From positions 57,312 to 121,311 of the forward strand of contig CAWHKS010000007.1 of assembly GCA_963829955.1 (NCBI GenBank): 64,000 nucleotides of DNA, read 5' to 3'. The position numbers and the translations under genes are program-made. The notes under the pieces were generated by a model. It did not search any database and was not told the DNA's origin. It saw only the letters and a list, made by a program, of their open reading frames with translations. Shown one piece after another: positions 50,191 to 58,071 of the stretch. Position 1 is the stretch's first letter. Each line of letters starts with the position of its first letter. The DNA comes from DASTFY01 sp963829955. Lineage in GTDB: Bacteria; Actinomycetota; Acidimicrobiia; Acidimicrobiales; Ilumatobacteraceae.

Positions 50191-50899
50191 ACAGGTCCCG
50201 GTCACGGGGCCCGAGCCGGGTCCGCGCCCGGACGTGCTCGACTCGCCGGCCGGACCGGGCGCCGCTGCTGTCCGAGCGCGCCGGCCCCGCCGCCGGCGTT
50301 GGCTGGTCGTCGGGCTGCTCGCCCTGTTCGGCCTCGTCACGCTCTACTACCTGTTCAACCTCTTCCAGGTGTGGCGGAGCGCCCGCAACGACGAGGCCCG
50401 GTCGGCCGACGCCATCGTCGTCCTCGGCGCCGCGCAGTACGACGGCCGGCCGTCGCCGGTGCTCGCCGCCCGTCTCGATCACGCGCTCGCGCTGTGGCGG
50501 GAGGGCCAGGCGCCGCGCATCGTGGTGACGGGCGGGAAGCAGGAAGGGGACCGGTACACGGAGGCCACCGCGGCGGCCGAGTACCTCATCGCCCGGGGTG
50601 TCCCCGACTCGGCGATCCTTCGCGAGGTCCAGGGCACGTCGACGTGGGAGTCCCTGGCCGCCACGGCCCGGATCCTGCGCAACCGGGGCCTGGAGCGGGT
50701 GCTTGTGGTGTCGGACCCGTACCACTCGCTGCGGGCCCGCGAGACGGCGCGCGAGCTCGGCCTCGATGCGTACGCGTCGCCCACGCTCACCAGCCCCGTC
50801 GACGGCTGGTCGGAGTGGAAGCGCATGTTCCGTGAGGCGGCCGGCGTCGGGGTGGCGCGCTTCATCGGCTACCGCCGGCTGCTCCGTCTCACGGGCTGA
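50156..50899 (+). CDS. YdcF/SanA-like (DUF218) membrane protein
   Basis: 247 residues: Pro-rich cytoplasmic start, an Arg-rich stop signal, one membrane span (WLVVGLLALFGLVTLYYLF), then a DUF218 domain (DAIVVLGAAQYDGRPSPVLAARLDHALALW, IVVTGGKQEGD, REVQGTSTWESLAATARIL, VLVVSDPYHSLRARETA). Members are linked to envelope or vancomycin-sensitivity phenotypes. TTG start inside the gltX end; a later start would remove only the variable N-terminus. Confidence 0.84.
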   Translation: MDAYAPPTPGSEQVPVTGPEPGPRPDVLDSPAGPGAAAVRARRPRRRRWLVVGLLALFGLVTLYYLFNLFQVWRSARNDEARSADAIVVLGAAQYDGRPSPVLAARLDHALALWREGQAPRIVVTGGKQEGDRYTEATAAAEYLIARGVPDSAILREVQGTSTWESLAATARILRNRGLERVLVVSDPYHSLRARETARELGLDAYASPTLTSPVDGWSEWKRMFREAAGVGVARFIGYRRLLRLTG

Positions 50900-51010
50900 G
50901 ACCCCGCTCAGGCGGCGCGGCGAAAAAGGAGCGTCCTCAACCCGCTCCGATCAGGCAGTTAGGCATCCGCCTCGTGGGTATCGAACTCGGGAGGTCGTGC
51001 GCTCGCTGTA

Positions 51011-51688
51011 TCAGACGGGCTCCCCAGTGGGAGGGCCTAGAAAGGTGAGGAGCACGAAAAGGATGACGACACGCTGGTCGAGGTCGAGGGCCGGGTGAAG
51101 GGTGATCACGGTCGTCAGCTCCATGTCATCCCAAAGCAGCCATCGCATTCGGGATTGCGTGGCGCGACCGGCAGCAATCACCAGATCGCCACTTGAGACA
51201 GTCCAGATGCCAGGCCGGTACCGGTACCGGCACGACCACGATGCGGCGGGTGGGGGCTGCTCGATCGTCACCGCGCCCCGGCCGTATCTGATGGTGGCGA
51301 GCAGTCCCTGCCCGTTGGTCACCACCTCAGGCTCTGACCGCGGTACCAAGCGCTGCCCCAGCAGGCGTCCGGCCGTGTCGGCTACTTGTCCGACGGTCGG
51401 CCCAGGCCTCTCGCTGGGTCTGACACAGCGCACGAGGTGTCCATCAAGGGTCCAGATGCCGCACGGGTCGCTGTAGTGCTGGGTCGCCCCGCTGGATACC
51501 ACGAGGACGGCCGCATCGGCGATCCCCGAGGCCGTCGCATCGCTGTCGACGAACGAAAGGTCAAGGTGACTCAATGCTCGCTCGATCGGGCTGCGCCTTG
51601 GCGGAACGATTCCCGTGCCGCACGGGTTGGAACCTTCGCCTGCGTACACCCCGTACAGGATGCCTTCTCGAGCGGCCCGGAACGACAT
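51011..51688 (-). CDS. Uncharacterised protein
   Basis: 225 residues from the ATG at 51688 (MSFRAAREGILYGVYAGEGSNPCGTG); the frame stays open upstream but turns Pro/Thr-rich and unlikely. Contains CGIWTLDGHLVRCVR, GLLATIRYGRGAVTIEQPPP and a hydrophobic tail VILFVLLTFLGPP. No family recognised. Base composition is slightly less GC-rich than the core genes. Divergent from the zinc-finger gene, 114 bp away. Confidence 0.5.
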   Translation of the reverse strand: MSFRAAREGILYGVYAGEGSNPCGTGIVPPRRSPIERALSHLDLSFVDSDATASGIADAAVLVVSSGATQHYSDPCGIWTLDGHLVRCVRPSERPGPTVGQVADTAGRLLGQRLVPRSEPEVVTNGQGLLATIRYGRGAVTIEQPPPAASWSCRYRYRPGIWTVSSGDLVIAAGRATQSRMRWLLWDDMELTTVITLHPALDLDQRVVILFVLLTFLGPPTGEPV

Positions 51689-51802
51689 GCCGCCACAACC
51701 GGGGGCACCCCCCACAGCGCCCCAGCCCTCGAAGGCCGGAGGGATCACTGAGCGAGAGTGCGTCGACGTTGTGCAGTTCTGGGGTCGCGTAGTTTCGGGC
51801 GG

Positions 51803-52105
51803 GTGAAGGGCGTCGGGTGTGGCGTGATCGTGGAGGGTCAGGGTGCTCGTGGGCCGGTGCCGCGTTGGTGCTCGAACTCGTGCCGGTGGCGTACTCGTGC
51901 CCGGCTCGAAGCTCTCGACCGGACGATCGAGACGTGGGGGCGTCTGGTCGATCTCAACGACGCTCGCCGGGACCGTGACAGGCTTCGTCGTCGTCTGGCG
52001 CGTGCTGGTCTCAGGACGTCGAGCAGGCATGTCGACCGGTCCGAGCTAGCCCACGGCCGTCCGCGGCTTTCTCCGGCTGTCCTGGTGGCGTCTCCGGCTA
52101 TGTGA
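51803..52105 (+). CDS. Small putative zinc-ribbon protein
   Basis: 100 residues. CGVIVEGQGARGPVPRWCSNSCRWRTRAR resembles the treble-clef pattern CxxC...RxCSxxCRxxAxRxR of small DNA-associated zinc proteins, although one of the first two cysteines is missing (VGCG). A helical, Arg-rich part follows (LVDLNDARRDRDRLRRRLARAG). GTG start with TAGTTT 7 nt upstream and no ribosome site suggests leaderless expression. Confidence 0.5.
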   Translation: MKGVGCGVIVEGQGARGPVPRWCSNSCRWRTRARLEALDRTIETWGRLVDLNDARRDRDRLRRRLARAGLRTSSRHVDRSELAHGRPRLSPAVLVASPAM

Positions 52106-52228
52106 GCGCGACGGCTCCGGCGCGATGTCCAGCCGAACAATGCGCCCGCCAGTGTGGGCCGAGGTCCGCAGAATCGTGAACAACGCGAGGCGTAATTGCG
52201 ACCCGCCCGCACAGCGGAATCGTGAGGA

Positions 52229-52651
52229 CTAGGGCGGGGGTAAAGGCCCGGGTGGCGGCAACATGTTCTGACCCGTGCGCCGCTTGTCGATCGCTCGTCC
52301 AGCGGCGCGTGCGGATCCACGCACTCCCATGCCGAGCAAGGTCAGGACGCTGAGCAGTAACGCGAACACGACAAGACCGACGCCCACGACTCCAGCCGCA
52401 AAGACCTTCTGGGCCTGATCCTCTCGCGGGCCTTTGCATACTGCGTCGAGCCCCGCCTGCACGCGGCCGTCTGTACTTTCCTTTGGAATTAGCAGAGAAC
52501 CGCAATCGACCGCGGCGTCCACCGACAGTGGTCCCAGACTTATGTCACCCAGCTTTAGGCCAGCGACTTCGCTCGTTTCCAACGGCCACAGAGCGAGACC
52601 GAGCGCGAGGCCGAGCGCGACGAAACCAAGGATGAATAGGGCGGCCCTCAT
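52229..52651 (-). CDS. Small membrane protein
   Basis: 140 residues: membrane span at the start (LFILGFVALGLALGLALW), an outside segment with two cysteines (DAAVDCGSLLIPKES, LDAVCKGPRE) that could pair, a second span (VFAAGVVGVGLVVFALLLSVLTLLGM), and a short basic, Pro-rich tail inside. No known family. Isolated in the accessory region. Confidence 0.65.
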   Translation of the reverse strand: MRAALFILGFVALGLALGLALWPLETSEVAGLKLGDISLGPLSVDAAVDCGSLLIPKESTDGRVQAGLDAVCKGPREDQAQKVFAAGVVGVGLVVFALLLSVLTLLGMGVRGSARAAGRAIDKRRTGQNMLPPPGPLPPP

Positions 52652-52903
52652 GAATTCAACTTAGCAGGAGCCCACAGGCGGCGATGTTTCCCGAGCCACC
52701 GCCAGCCGTCTCGCTTCCGCCACGTGGACGCTGACCAAGCTGGGGCAGGTGATGCCAACCCCACACCCGGCATCCGACGCACGCAGCGAGCGCCCACCCA
52801 ACCTGCACCACCGAGCCGGACACGAGCGCATCGTCGCGCCCGGAGCAACATGTCGAGGTCGATAGCTAGCTCGCCTCGGGCGCGGGAAGTTCCGCTGAGC
52901 GCG

Positions 52904-53723
52904 TCACGTCGCCGGTCGACTCGGCAACAACACGTCATACGTCGCCGCGCTCGCAAGGTATCGCAGCGAGATCGGCAGCCATCGCGCCGTCCGCGGCATC
53001 GTCATGCTCAGCCAGCCGACCAGTTCGGCGAGCGTCTGTGGGTTCACTCGATAGACCCCAGCCAGCGAGGCTTGAACCGTCGCGCAGGCGAAGCTTCACC
53101 CGATCGCGTCCGTGGCCGTAGTCGATCGCCATGCCCCTGCCGAGTACGAACACCGCGTCGATCGGCGACAAGTCGTCCTCCTGCCCCGCGGTGTCGAGCC
53201 GATCGACGAGTGTCTGCGGCGCAATGTCGCTCGTAGGCGAACACGAAGAACGGCGGGCACTGATCGAAGCGGTCGTCACCCGTCGACACCGCGACGGGTG
53301 ACCGATCCCATTAGCTCCTCGACGCGCAGACGTTTGAACCGTCGTCCGGCGTCGATCGCCTTCGCCAGTTCGCCTGTAGTCAACTTTGACTTGACCTCCC
53401 CGGCCGCGCTGACTCCCTCAAACGAGATACAGCCCCGGCCTGCCGCCGTGCCGGAAGGGCTGATCCTCGTTGATGATAAGGACGTCGACTTGTCCCGAAC
53501 GAGCCCCGTGCGTGTCGACAACCTCGCCGTGGCCGACGTCGAAGCGACGAGGCAGATGCCGCGACAGGAAGTCGCGGAACGCGTCCTCTGCTCCGCTGCC
53601 ACGGTTGCCCTTGTGCTCCAACGATGCTCGGGCGAGATCAAGAGACGCTCGAAGCTGGCCGTCGAGCGCGTTGATCGCATCACGTACCGCTGAGCGCTCG
53701 ACTTCTTCGTCGGTCGCCATCAT
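52904..53723 (-). pseudogene. Broken DUF6602-type (PD-(D/E)XK-like) nuclease gene
   Basis: Pieces in several frames join in order: MATDEEVERSAVRDAINALDG, GAEDAFRDFLSRHLPRRFDVGHGEVV, SGQVDVLIINEDQPF, then GVSAAGEVKSKLTTGELAKAI, DDRFDQCPPFFVFAYE, DIAPQTLVDRLDTAGQEDDLSPIDAVFVLGRG, and NPQTLAELVGWLSMTMPRTARWL. The D...ExK pair (QVDVLI, GEVKS) is the nuclease signature. Frame changes near 53430, 53290, 53235 and 53055. Either decayed or four base errors. Upstream it abuts the 13E12 gene. Confidence 0.6.
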
Positions 53724-53729
53724 CGGAGG

Positions 53730-54975
53730 CTACGACGACTCGTGCCACCGCTGAGGAATGCGCTCGCCCTCGCTGCCGGACGCGAAGCGCTGCCCCCGTG
53801 AGCTGCCGCGCTCCCGGCGCACGCGGGTCTGGCCCGACAACCCCGAGGCCCGGCTCGATCAGGCCGAAGTACCCATCGCAGCGCCGCTCGTGGTGCTCGA
53901 CGAGCGAGACAACGCCAACTAGCACGGCATCGAGGGACCCAGTTATATGTTCTTGGGTGATGCAGCTTGCAGTTGTCGTACTTCACCGCGCAGCCCGGGA
54001 TGGCACAGGTGGCGTACAGCGACCGTAAGGCTCGACGCTGGGCCCTGCTGGCCACCCGGCAGGTCCGGCCGAGGTCGAGCTGGCCGGGGGCGTGGAGCAC
54101 CACGCCGTTACGGACGACCACCGCGTGGATGTCGGCGTCGCCGGCCAGATTCTCCAGCACAGCCCAGGGAACCTCGACCGGGATCCCCCAGTCGACGACC
54201 GGACCATCCGGCGCTGTGGCGTCGACGACGACGGTGACGTCGGGGCGGCCCGCACCCCGAACCTGCCCGTCGAGCAACGCCACCAGTGCTCGGGCCCGCA
54301 AGAAGTCCTGCTTGTCACCCGGATCCGACGGACACCCAGCGGGCACCGCATCGGCGAACAACTCGCTCATCGCGGCTTCCAACCGGCCATGGAGCCGCAC
54401 ACCGGTCTCGGGGTCGAAACGGCCCGAAACACACCACATCCCGTCACGGTGATCGACCCAGGTCCGCAACCTCGTCGCCCGCTGTTGCCGTTCCAACCGG
54501 CCCATCCCGTCATCGGCTTGGATCCGGCGTACCTCTGCGCCCACGGCCACCCGGAACTCGTCCGCGGTCGATCGTTGCGCCATCCCGACCAGCCAGTCGG
54601 CCCGATCGACCAGCGCGTCGCGCTGACGCGGTTCCAACTGGCCCAGAGCCCGGCCGGCCACATCGACATGGACACCCGACACACCACACCATCGGCGAGT
54701 GCCTCTCCCAACTGCGGCAGGACCCGGGTGGTCTAGGCCCGCTTCACGGTCCGCTCGGCGTCCTTCAACGAGGTGCGAGAGGCATCAGCCAGGACCTTCT
54801 CCGGATACGAAGCGACCTGCTCGACCTGGGCGGCCACGGCGACGTCCCGGCAATCCAGCCACGCGCGTAAACGAGCCGACGACGCCGCCACCTGTGCCAA
54901 CACCCCACGATCGCGGCAAGCGGGATCCAACCCGCCCACCGCCTCCACCAGCTCGTGCACCTCCGCCAACCGCAT
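53730..54975 (-). pseudogene. 13E12/DUF222 HNH endonuclease-like gene, frameshifted
   Basis: N-terminal helices (MRLAEVHELVEAVGGLDPAC, RLRAWLDCRDVAVAAQVE) are in one frame; the DUF222 body (VHVDVAGRALGQLEPRQRDALVDRADW, GMWCVSGRFDPETGVRLHGRLEAAM, PDVTVVVDATAP) in another after about 54730; the HNH core (RRALRSLYATCAIPGC, DNCKLHH, then VSLVEHHERRCDGYFGLIE) breaks again near 53975. The exact 3' end is uncertain. This family occurs in many copies in actinobacteria and behaves like a selfish repeat. TACAGT 7 nt before the ATG suggests a leaderless start. Confidence 0.7.
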
Positions 54976-55011
54976 ACGAACAACTGTACGTAAAGGGTGT
55001 AGCAGAGCTGG

Positions 55012-55448
55012 CTACTGCAGGCAGAACTCGTTGCCTTCGATGTCCTGCATGACGTAGTGGCGCTCGCCCCGCTCCTCGACGTAACGGACCTTGCTGGCCC
55101 CGAGGCCGATGGCCCGCTCGACGGCCTCGTCGACGGCAGTACGTCGCTCCTCGTCAGGCGTGTCCCGCCCGCCGCCGGCGTTCACGTCGAGGTGCACGCG
55201 GTTCTTGCGGTCCTTGGGCTCGGGGACACGCTGGAAGAAGATCCGCGGACCCTGGCCGTCGGGGTCTGACGCCGCGGCTCGGCCATGTTCCAGTCCTTCT
55301 CCGGGATGCCCTGCTCCGTGAGCCAGGCCTCCCAGGAGTCAAAGCCGGGCGGCGGGGGATCGAGTTCGTAGCCGAGCAGCTCGGCCCAGAAGTGGGCGAG
55401 CTTGTCCGGGTCTGCGCAGTCGAACGTGACCTGGACTCCGATGGTCAC
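55012..55448 (-). CDS. VOC (glyoxalase-like) protein, frameshifted near 55268
   Basis: GTG start, MTIGVQVTFDCADPDKLAHFWAELLGYEL, WEAWLTEQGIPEKDWNMAEP, then after one missing base DPDGQGPRIFFQRVPEPK, RVHLDVNAGGG and HYVMQDIEGNEFCLQ. About 145 residues with the fold of the glyoxalase-like cleavage group. Downstream neighbour of the DinB gene on the same strand. Confidence 0.82.
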
Positions 55449-55527
55449 CGTGCCTACCTCCTTGGATCGTGGGATGGGTCGTACCCGGCGAGCTGGCCGG
55501 TCATGCCATTCATGCCACTCATACCGC

Positions 55528-56091
55528 TCACGGCGACGACGAGCAGCGGTACAGGTCGCGGAGCAGGGTGACCTCGGCGCCGTGGTGGATCGTCTCCCGG
55601 TTGATGTGGAGCACGAGCGCCGCCATCGTGTGCTCGCTGAACGGGCCCTCGGCCGGACCACACAGGCGGGCCAGGCCAGCGTCTCCGAGCCCGCGCACAC
55701 CGGTGATCCACGCCTCGTAGTGGTGATCGAGTAGCTCGAGTCCGCCGGCCGCGGTGAGCGACCAGTCGGTGGTCTCGTAGTCGACGCCGCCGTCGCCGAA
55801 GTGGTTGGCAGCCCGCATCCCGAGTACGCCGATGGCGATGTGGGCCATGCGCCAGGCGATGGTGGTGAAGGGCGGCGGATCGGGCTCCGGGAAGGCGAAG
55901 TCGGCCACGACATCTCCGGCGCCGGCGGCCAAGGGAGTTGTCGCCTCCGCCCTCGGCCGCAGGCTCCAGCAGTCCGGGACCGGTTCCCAGCGGTACTCCT
56001 CGTCAGTCAGACCGTCGAGACGGGGGCGGAGGTGGTTCTGCCAGTGCCAGTCGAGCTGCTCGACGAGGTCACGGTTCCAGTCGAGATCCAT
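55528..56091 (-). CDS. DinB-superfamily protein
   Basis: 187-residue four-helix bundle of the DinB/YfiT type: LVEQLDWHWQNHLRPRLDGLTDEEYRW, IAWRMAHIAIGVLGMRAANHF, LLDHHYEAWITGVRGLG, and VLHINRETIHHGAEVTLLRDLY. The three histidines in AHIA, DHH and IHHGAE are placed to bind a metal. Possible thiol transferase. Divergent from the WYL regulator across a 61-bp spacer with a palindrome. Confidence 0.85.
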   Translation of the reverse strand: MDLDWNRDLVEQLDWHWQNHLRPRLDGLTDEEYRWEPVPDCWSLRPRAEATTPLAAGAGDVVADFAFPEPDPPPFTTIAWRMAHIAIGVLGMRAANHFGDGGVDYETTDWSLTAAGGLELLDHHYEAWITGVRGLGDAGLARLCGPAEGPFSEHTMAALVLHINRETIHHGAEVTLLRDLYRCSSSP

Positions 56092-56108
56092 GTCCGCAAC
56101 GTATGCCC

Positions 56109-56135
56109 GAATGAGGACAGAAACACTCCTCATTC
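56109..56135. promoter_or_regulatory. 9-bp inverted repeat between DinB and WYL regulator genes
   Basis: GAATGAGGA and TCCTCATTC are perfect arms with a 9-bp spacer (centre to centre 18 bp), lying midway between the divergent starts at 56091 and 56153. It is suitably placed as the operator of the WYL regulator for both genes. Confidence 0.55.
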
Positions 56136-56152
56136 CGGCCAGACTTGTCTCC

Positions 56153-57143
56153 ATGGCCGCCACGACCGAACGCCTCCTTCGGGTGCTGGCGGCGCTGCAG
56201 GCGGGCGGTACGTGGCCCGGGCCGGCGTTGGCCGAGCACCTCGGCGTCACGGTCCGCACCGTGCGGCGGGACGTCGAGCGGCTCCGCGAGCTCGGGTACG
56301 CCATCGACGCCGACCTCGGCGTCACCGGTGGCTACAGGCTGGGCCGGGCCGGTCGAGTGTTGCCACCACTGTCGCTGAACGACGAAGAGGCGGTGGTGCT
56401 GGCGGCCTGTCTGCGTGCCGCGGCGGGAGGATCGATCACTGCGGGGAGCGGCACTGTCGAGGCCGTCCTCGCCCGGCTGGAGCAGATGCTCCCCGCCCGG
56501 GCCGGCGACCAGATCGGTGCGGTCCTCGCCACCACCACCCGCCTGAGCGGCGCGACGGACATGGCAGAACAGGTCCGGCCGGCGGTGCTGAGCGTGTTGA
56601 CCCGCGCCTGTTCGCGAGCGCGAGATCCTCCTGGTCACGTACCACGACGCCCAAGGCCGCCGATCCGAGCGGCGACTCGAGCCCTTGCGGGTCGTGAGCG
56701 CGGGACGGCGTTGGTACCTGGCAGCACGCGACATCGACCGCGACGCCTGGCGCACGCTCCGCCTCGATCGTGTCTCCGACGCCCGAACGACCGGTCACCG
56801 GTTCGTGCTGTCGGATCCGCCGGATCCTGTGGAGCTCGTCCGGCGGGCCATCACCGTGGCGCCCTACCGCTACCAGGCCGTCGTCGAGCTCGACGCGCCG
56901 CTGCACAGGGTCGCGGCGCTCGTTCCGCCCACGGTGGCCGTGCTGGAGTCCTTAGGCGACGACCTCACCGTCCTGTCCACGGGCGCCGATGACCTCGACC
57001 TGTTGGCGCTCCACGTGGCGCGCCTCGGTGTCCCGTTCCGCGTCCGTCGGCCGGCCGTGCTGCGCCGGCGGTGCGAGGAATTGGCCGACCGTCTCGCGGC
57101 GGCGGCTCGGTCGCCGGCTCGGGCGCCGGCAGGCCCCGGATGA
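56153..57143 (+). CDS. YafY-type HTH/WYL transcriptional regulator, frameshifted near 56612
   Basis: N-terminal helix-turn-helix (TERLLRVLAALQAGGTWPGPALAEHLGVTVRTVRRDVERLRELGY) and wing (DLGVTGGYRLG). The WYL ligand domain (REILLVTYHDAQGRR, VVSAGRRWYLAARDIDRDAWRTLRLDRV) lies in another frame after about 56612; the span is one base over a multiple of three. Start at MAATTERLL matches the family; an in-frame ATG at 56111 lies inside the palindrome. Probably controls the divergent dinB gene. Confidence 0.85.
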
Positions 57144-57188
57144 GGGTGCGGCCCGGCGGTCGGCGCCGCTACCATGCCCGATGCCCTT

Positions 57189-57260
57189 TCGGGGGTGGTG
57201 TAATTGGCAACACAGCAGGTTCTGGTCCTGCTTTTAGGGGTTCGAGTCCTCTCCCCCGAG
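57189..57260 (+). tRNA. tRNA-Gln (anticodon CTG)
   Basis: Acceptor TCGGGGG pairs with CCCCCGA. Anticodon stem GCAGG/CCTGC closes loop TTCTGGT, anticodon CTG. T-arm AGGGGTTCGAGTCCTCT. Discriminator G; no CCA is encoded, unlike the tRNA-Arg in this window. Confidence 0.92.
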
Positions 57261-57341
57261 CTTGCGCCGACCGGCCTCCACGTGCGTGCGAGGCCGGTTG
57301 GTCGCCCTGATGCCCCCTGGTAGATTGGCCAGTCGCTACTG

Positions 57342-57412
57342 GCCCCATCGTCTAGTGGCCTAGGACACCACCCTCTCAAGGTGGCGGCACGGGTTCGAAT
57401 CCCGTTGGGGCT
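57342..57412 (+). tRNA. tRNA-Glu (anticodon CTC)
   Basis: Acceptor GCCCCA pairs with TGGGGC (a T-T mismatch at the seventh pair). D-arm TCTAGTGGCCTAGGA, anticodon stem CCACC/GGTGG with loop CTCTCAA, anticodon CTC, T-arm ACGGGTTCGAATCCCGT. Follows tRNA-Gln by 81 bp. No CCA encoded. Insertion-sequence debris begins about 150 bp downstream. Confidence 0.9.
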
Positions 57413-57564
57413 GCTGGAAAAGTCCAGGCAGATGGCGCTTTTCCTCCAAGCGGTGCGGCGAAGGAAGGCCAGTTGCCATACGGCTTCCTGTGTGCTGTCC
57501 CGGTTGATAGTGGTCATGTTGGCTTCGGTTGGTGTGTTCCAGTTCGGGGACTGGCTCCGGTATG

Positions 57565-57905
57565 ACCTTGACCCCCTTCGGTCGACACCTGATTCTGGCG
57601 TGAGGCCAGAGGAAGGAGCCCTGGATGGGGCGTCCGTCGAAATACCCGCCGGAGTTCCGGCGTGAAGCTGTCGAGTTGGTGAAGACCTCGGACCGCTCGC
57701 CGCTGGCGGGATCGCCAAGGAAATCAACGCTTCTGACGTGGATCGGTTCCTTGCCACTGTCACCCGGCGACACCGAGTGAGCGGATCCGCTACGACCGGG
57801 CGGTCGAGCTGCTCGACGACATCCGCCGCCTCGACGCCCAACTGAAGGCCTCGCATCGTCGCATTCGTGTGGCCATCACCGCATCCGGCACGACGGTGCT
57901 CGCCG
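57565..57905 (+). mobile_element. Fused remnants of IS3 and IS110 transposase genes
   Basis: ATG 57625 begins MGRPSKYPPEFRREAVELVKTSDR, the N-terminus of an IS3-family OrfA, with a likely IS end just before it. From about 57720 the sequence instead matches the mid-region of an IS110 transposase: DVDRFLATVT, then ERIRYDRAVELLDDIRRLDAQLKAS and AITASGTTV, in two frames. Neither is functional. The rest of 57413-58071, between tRNA-Glu and the GH15 gene, shows no gene I can support. Confidence 0.65.
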
Positions 57906-58071
57906 TCGCACTGGCACGCGGTGTCGCGCTCGGGGCACGACCCCGAACATGAGAGTGCAATCCTGGGGGAGCAGGTCGGGGAGGTGGCAGCGTGGGTGAC
58001 CGAGTTGTTCAGACTGCGAGTTGTCCGAGCATCTGGCCTAACGGCGCGGACTACTGCCGAGGACCTCTCCG

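Noticed and set aside
50900..51010. tRNA-like or riboswitch sequence after the YdcF gene
   Set aside because: Only short hairpins (CTGAG/CTCAG; GGAGCG/CGCTCC); no cloverleaf or conserved riboswitch core.
52652..52903. 102-codon minus-strand frame upstream of the small membrane protein gene
   Set aside because: Arg/Cys-rich random-looking composition, no ribosome site; overlaps the end of the broken DUF6602 gene.
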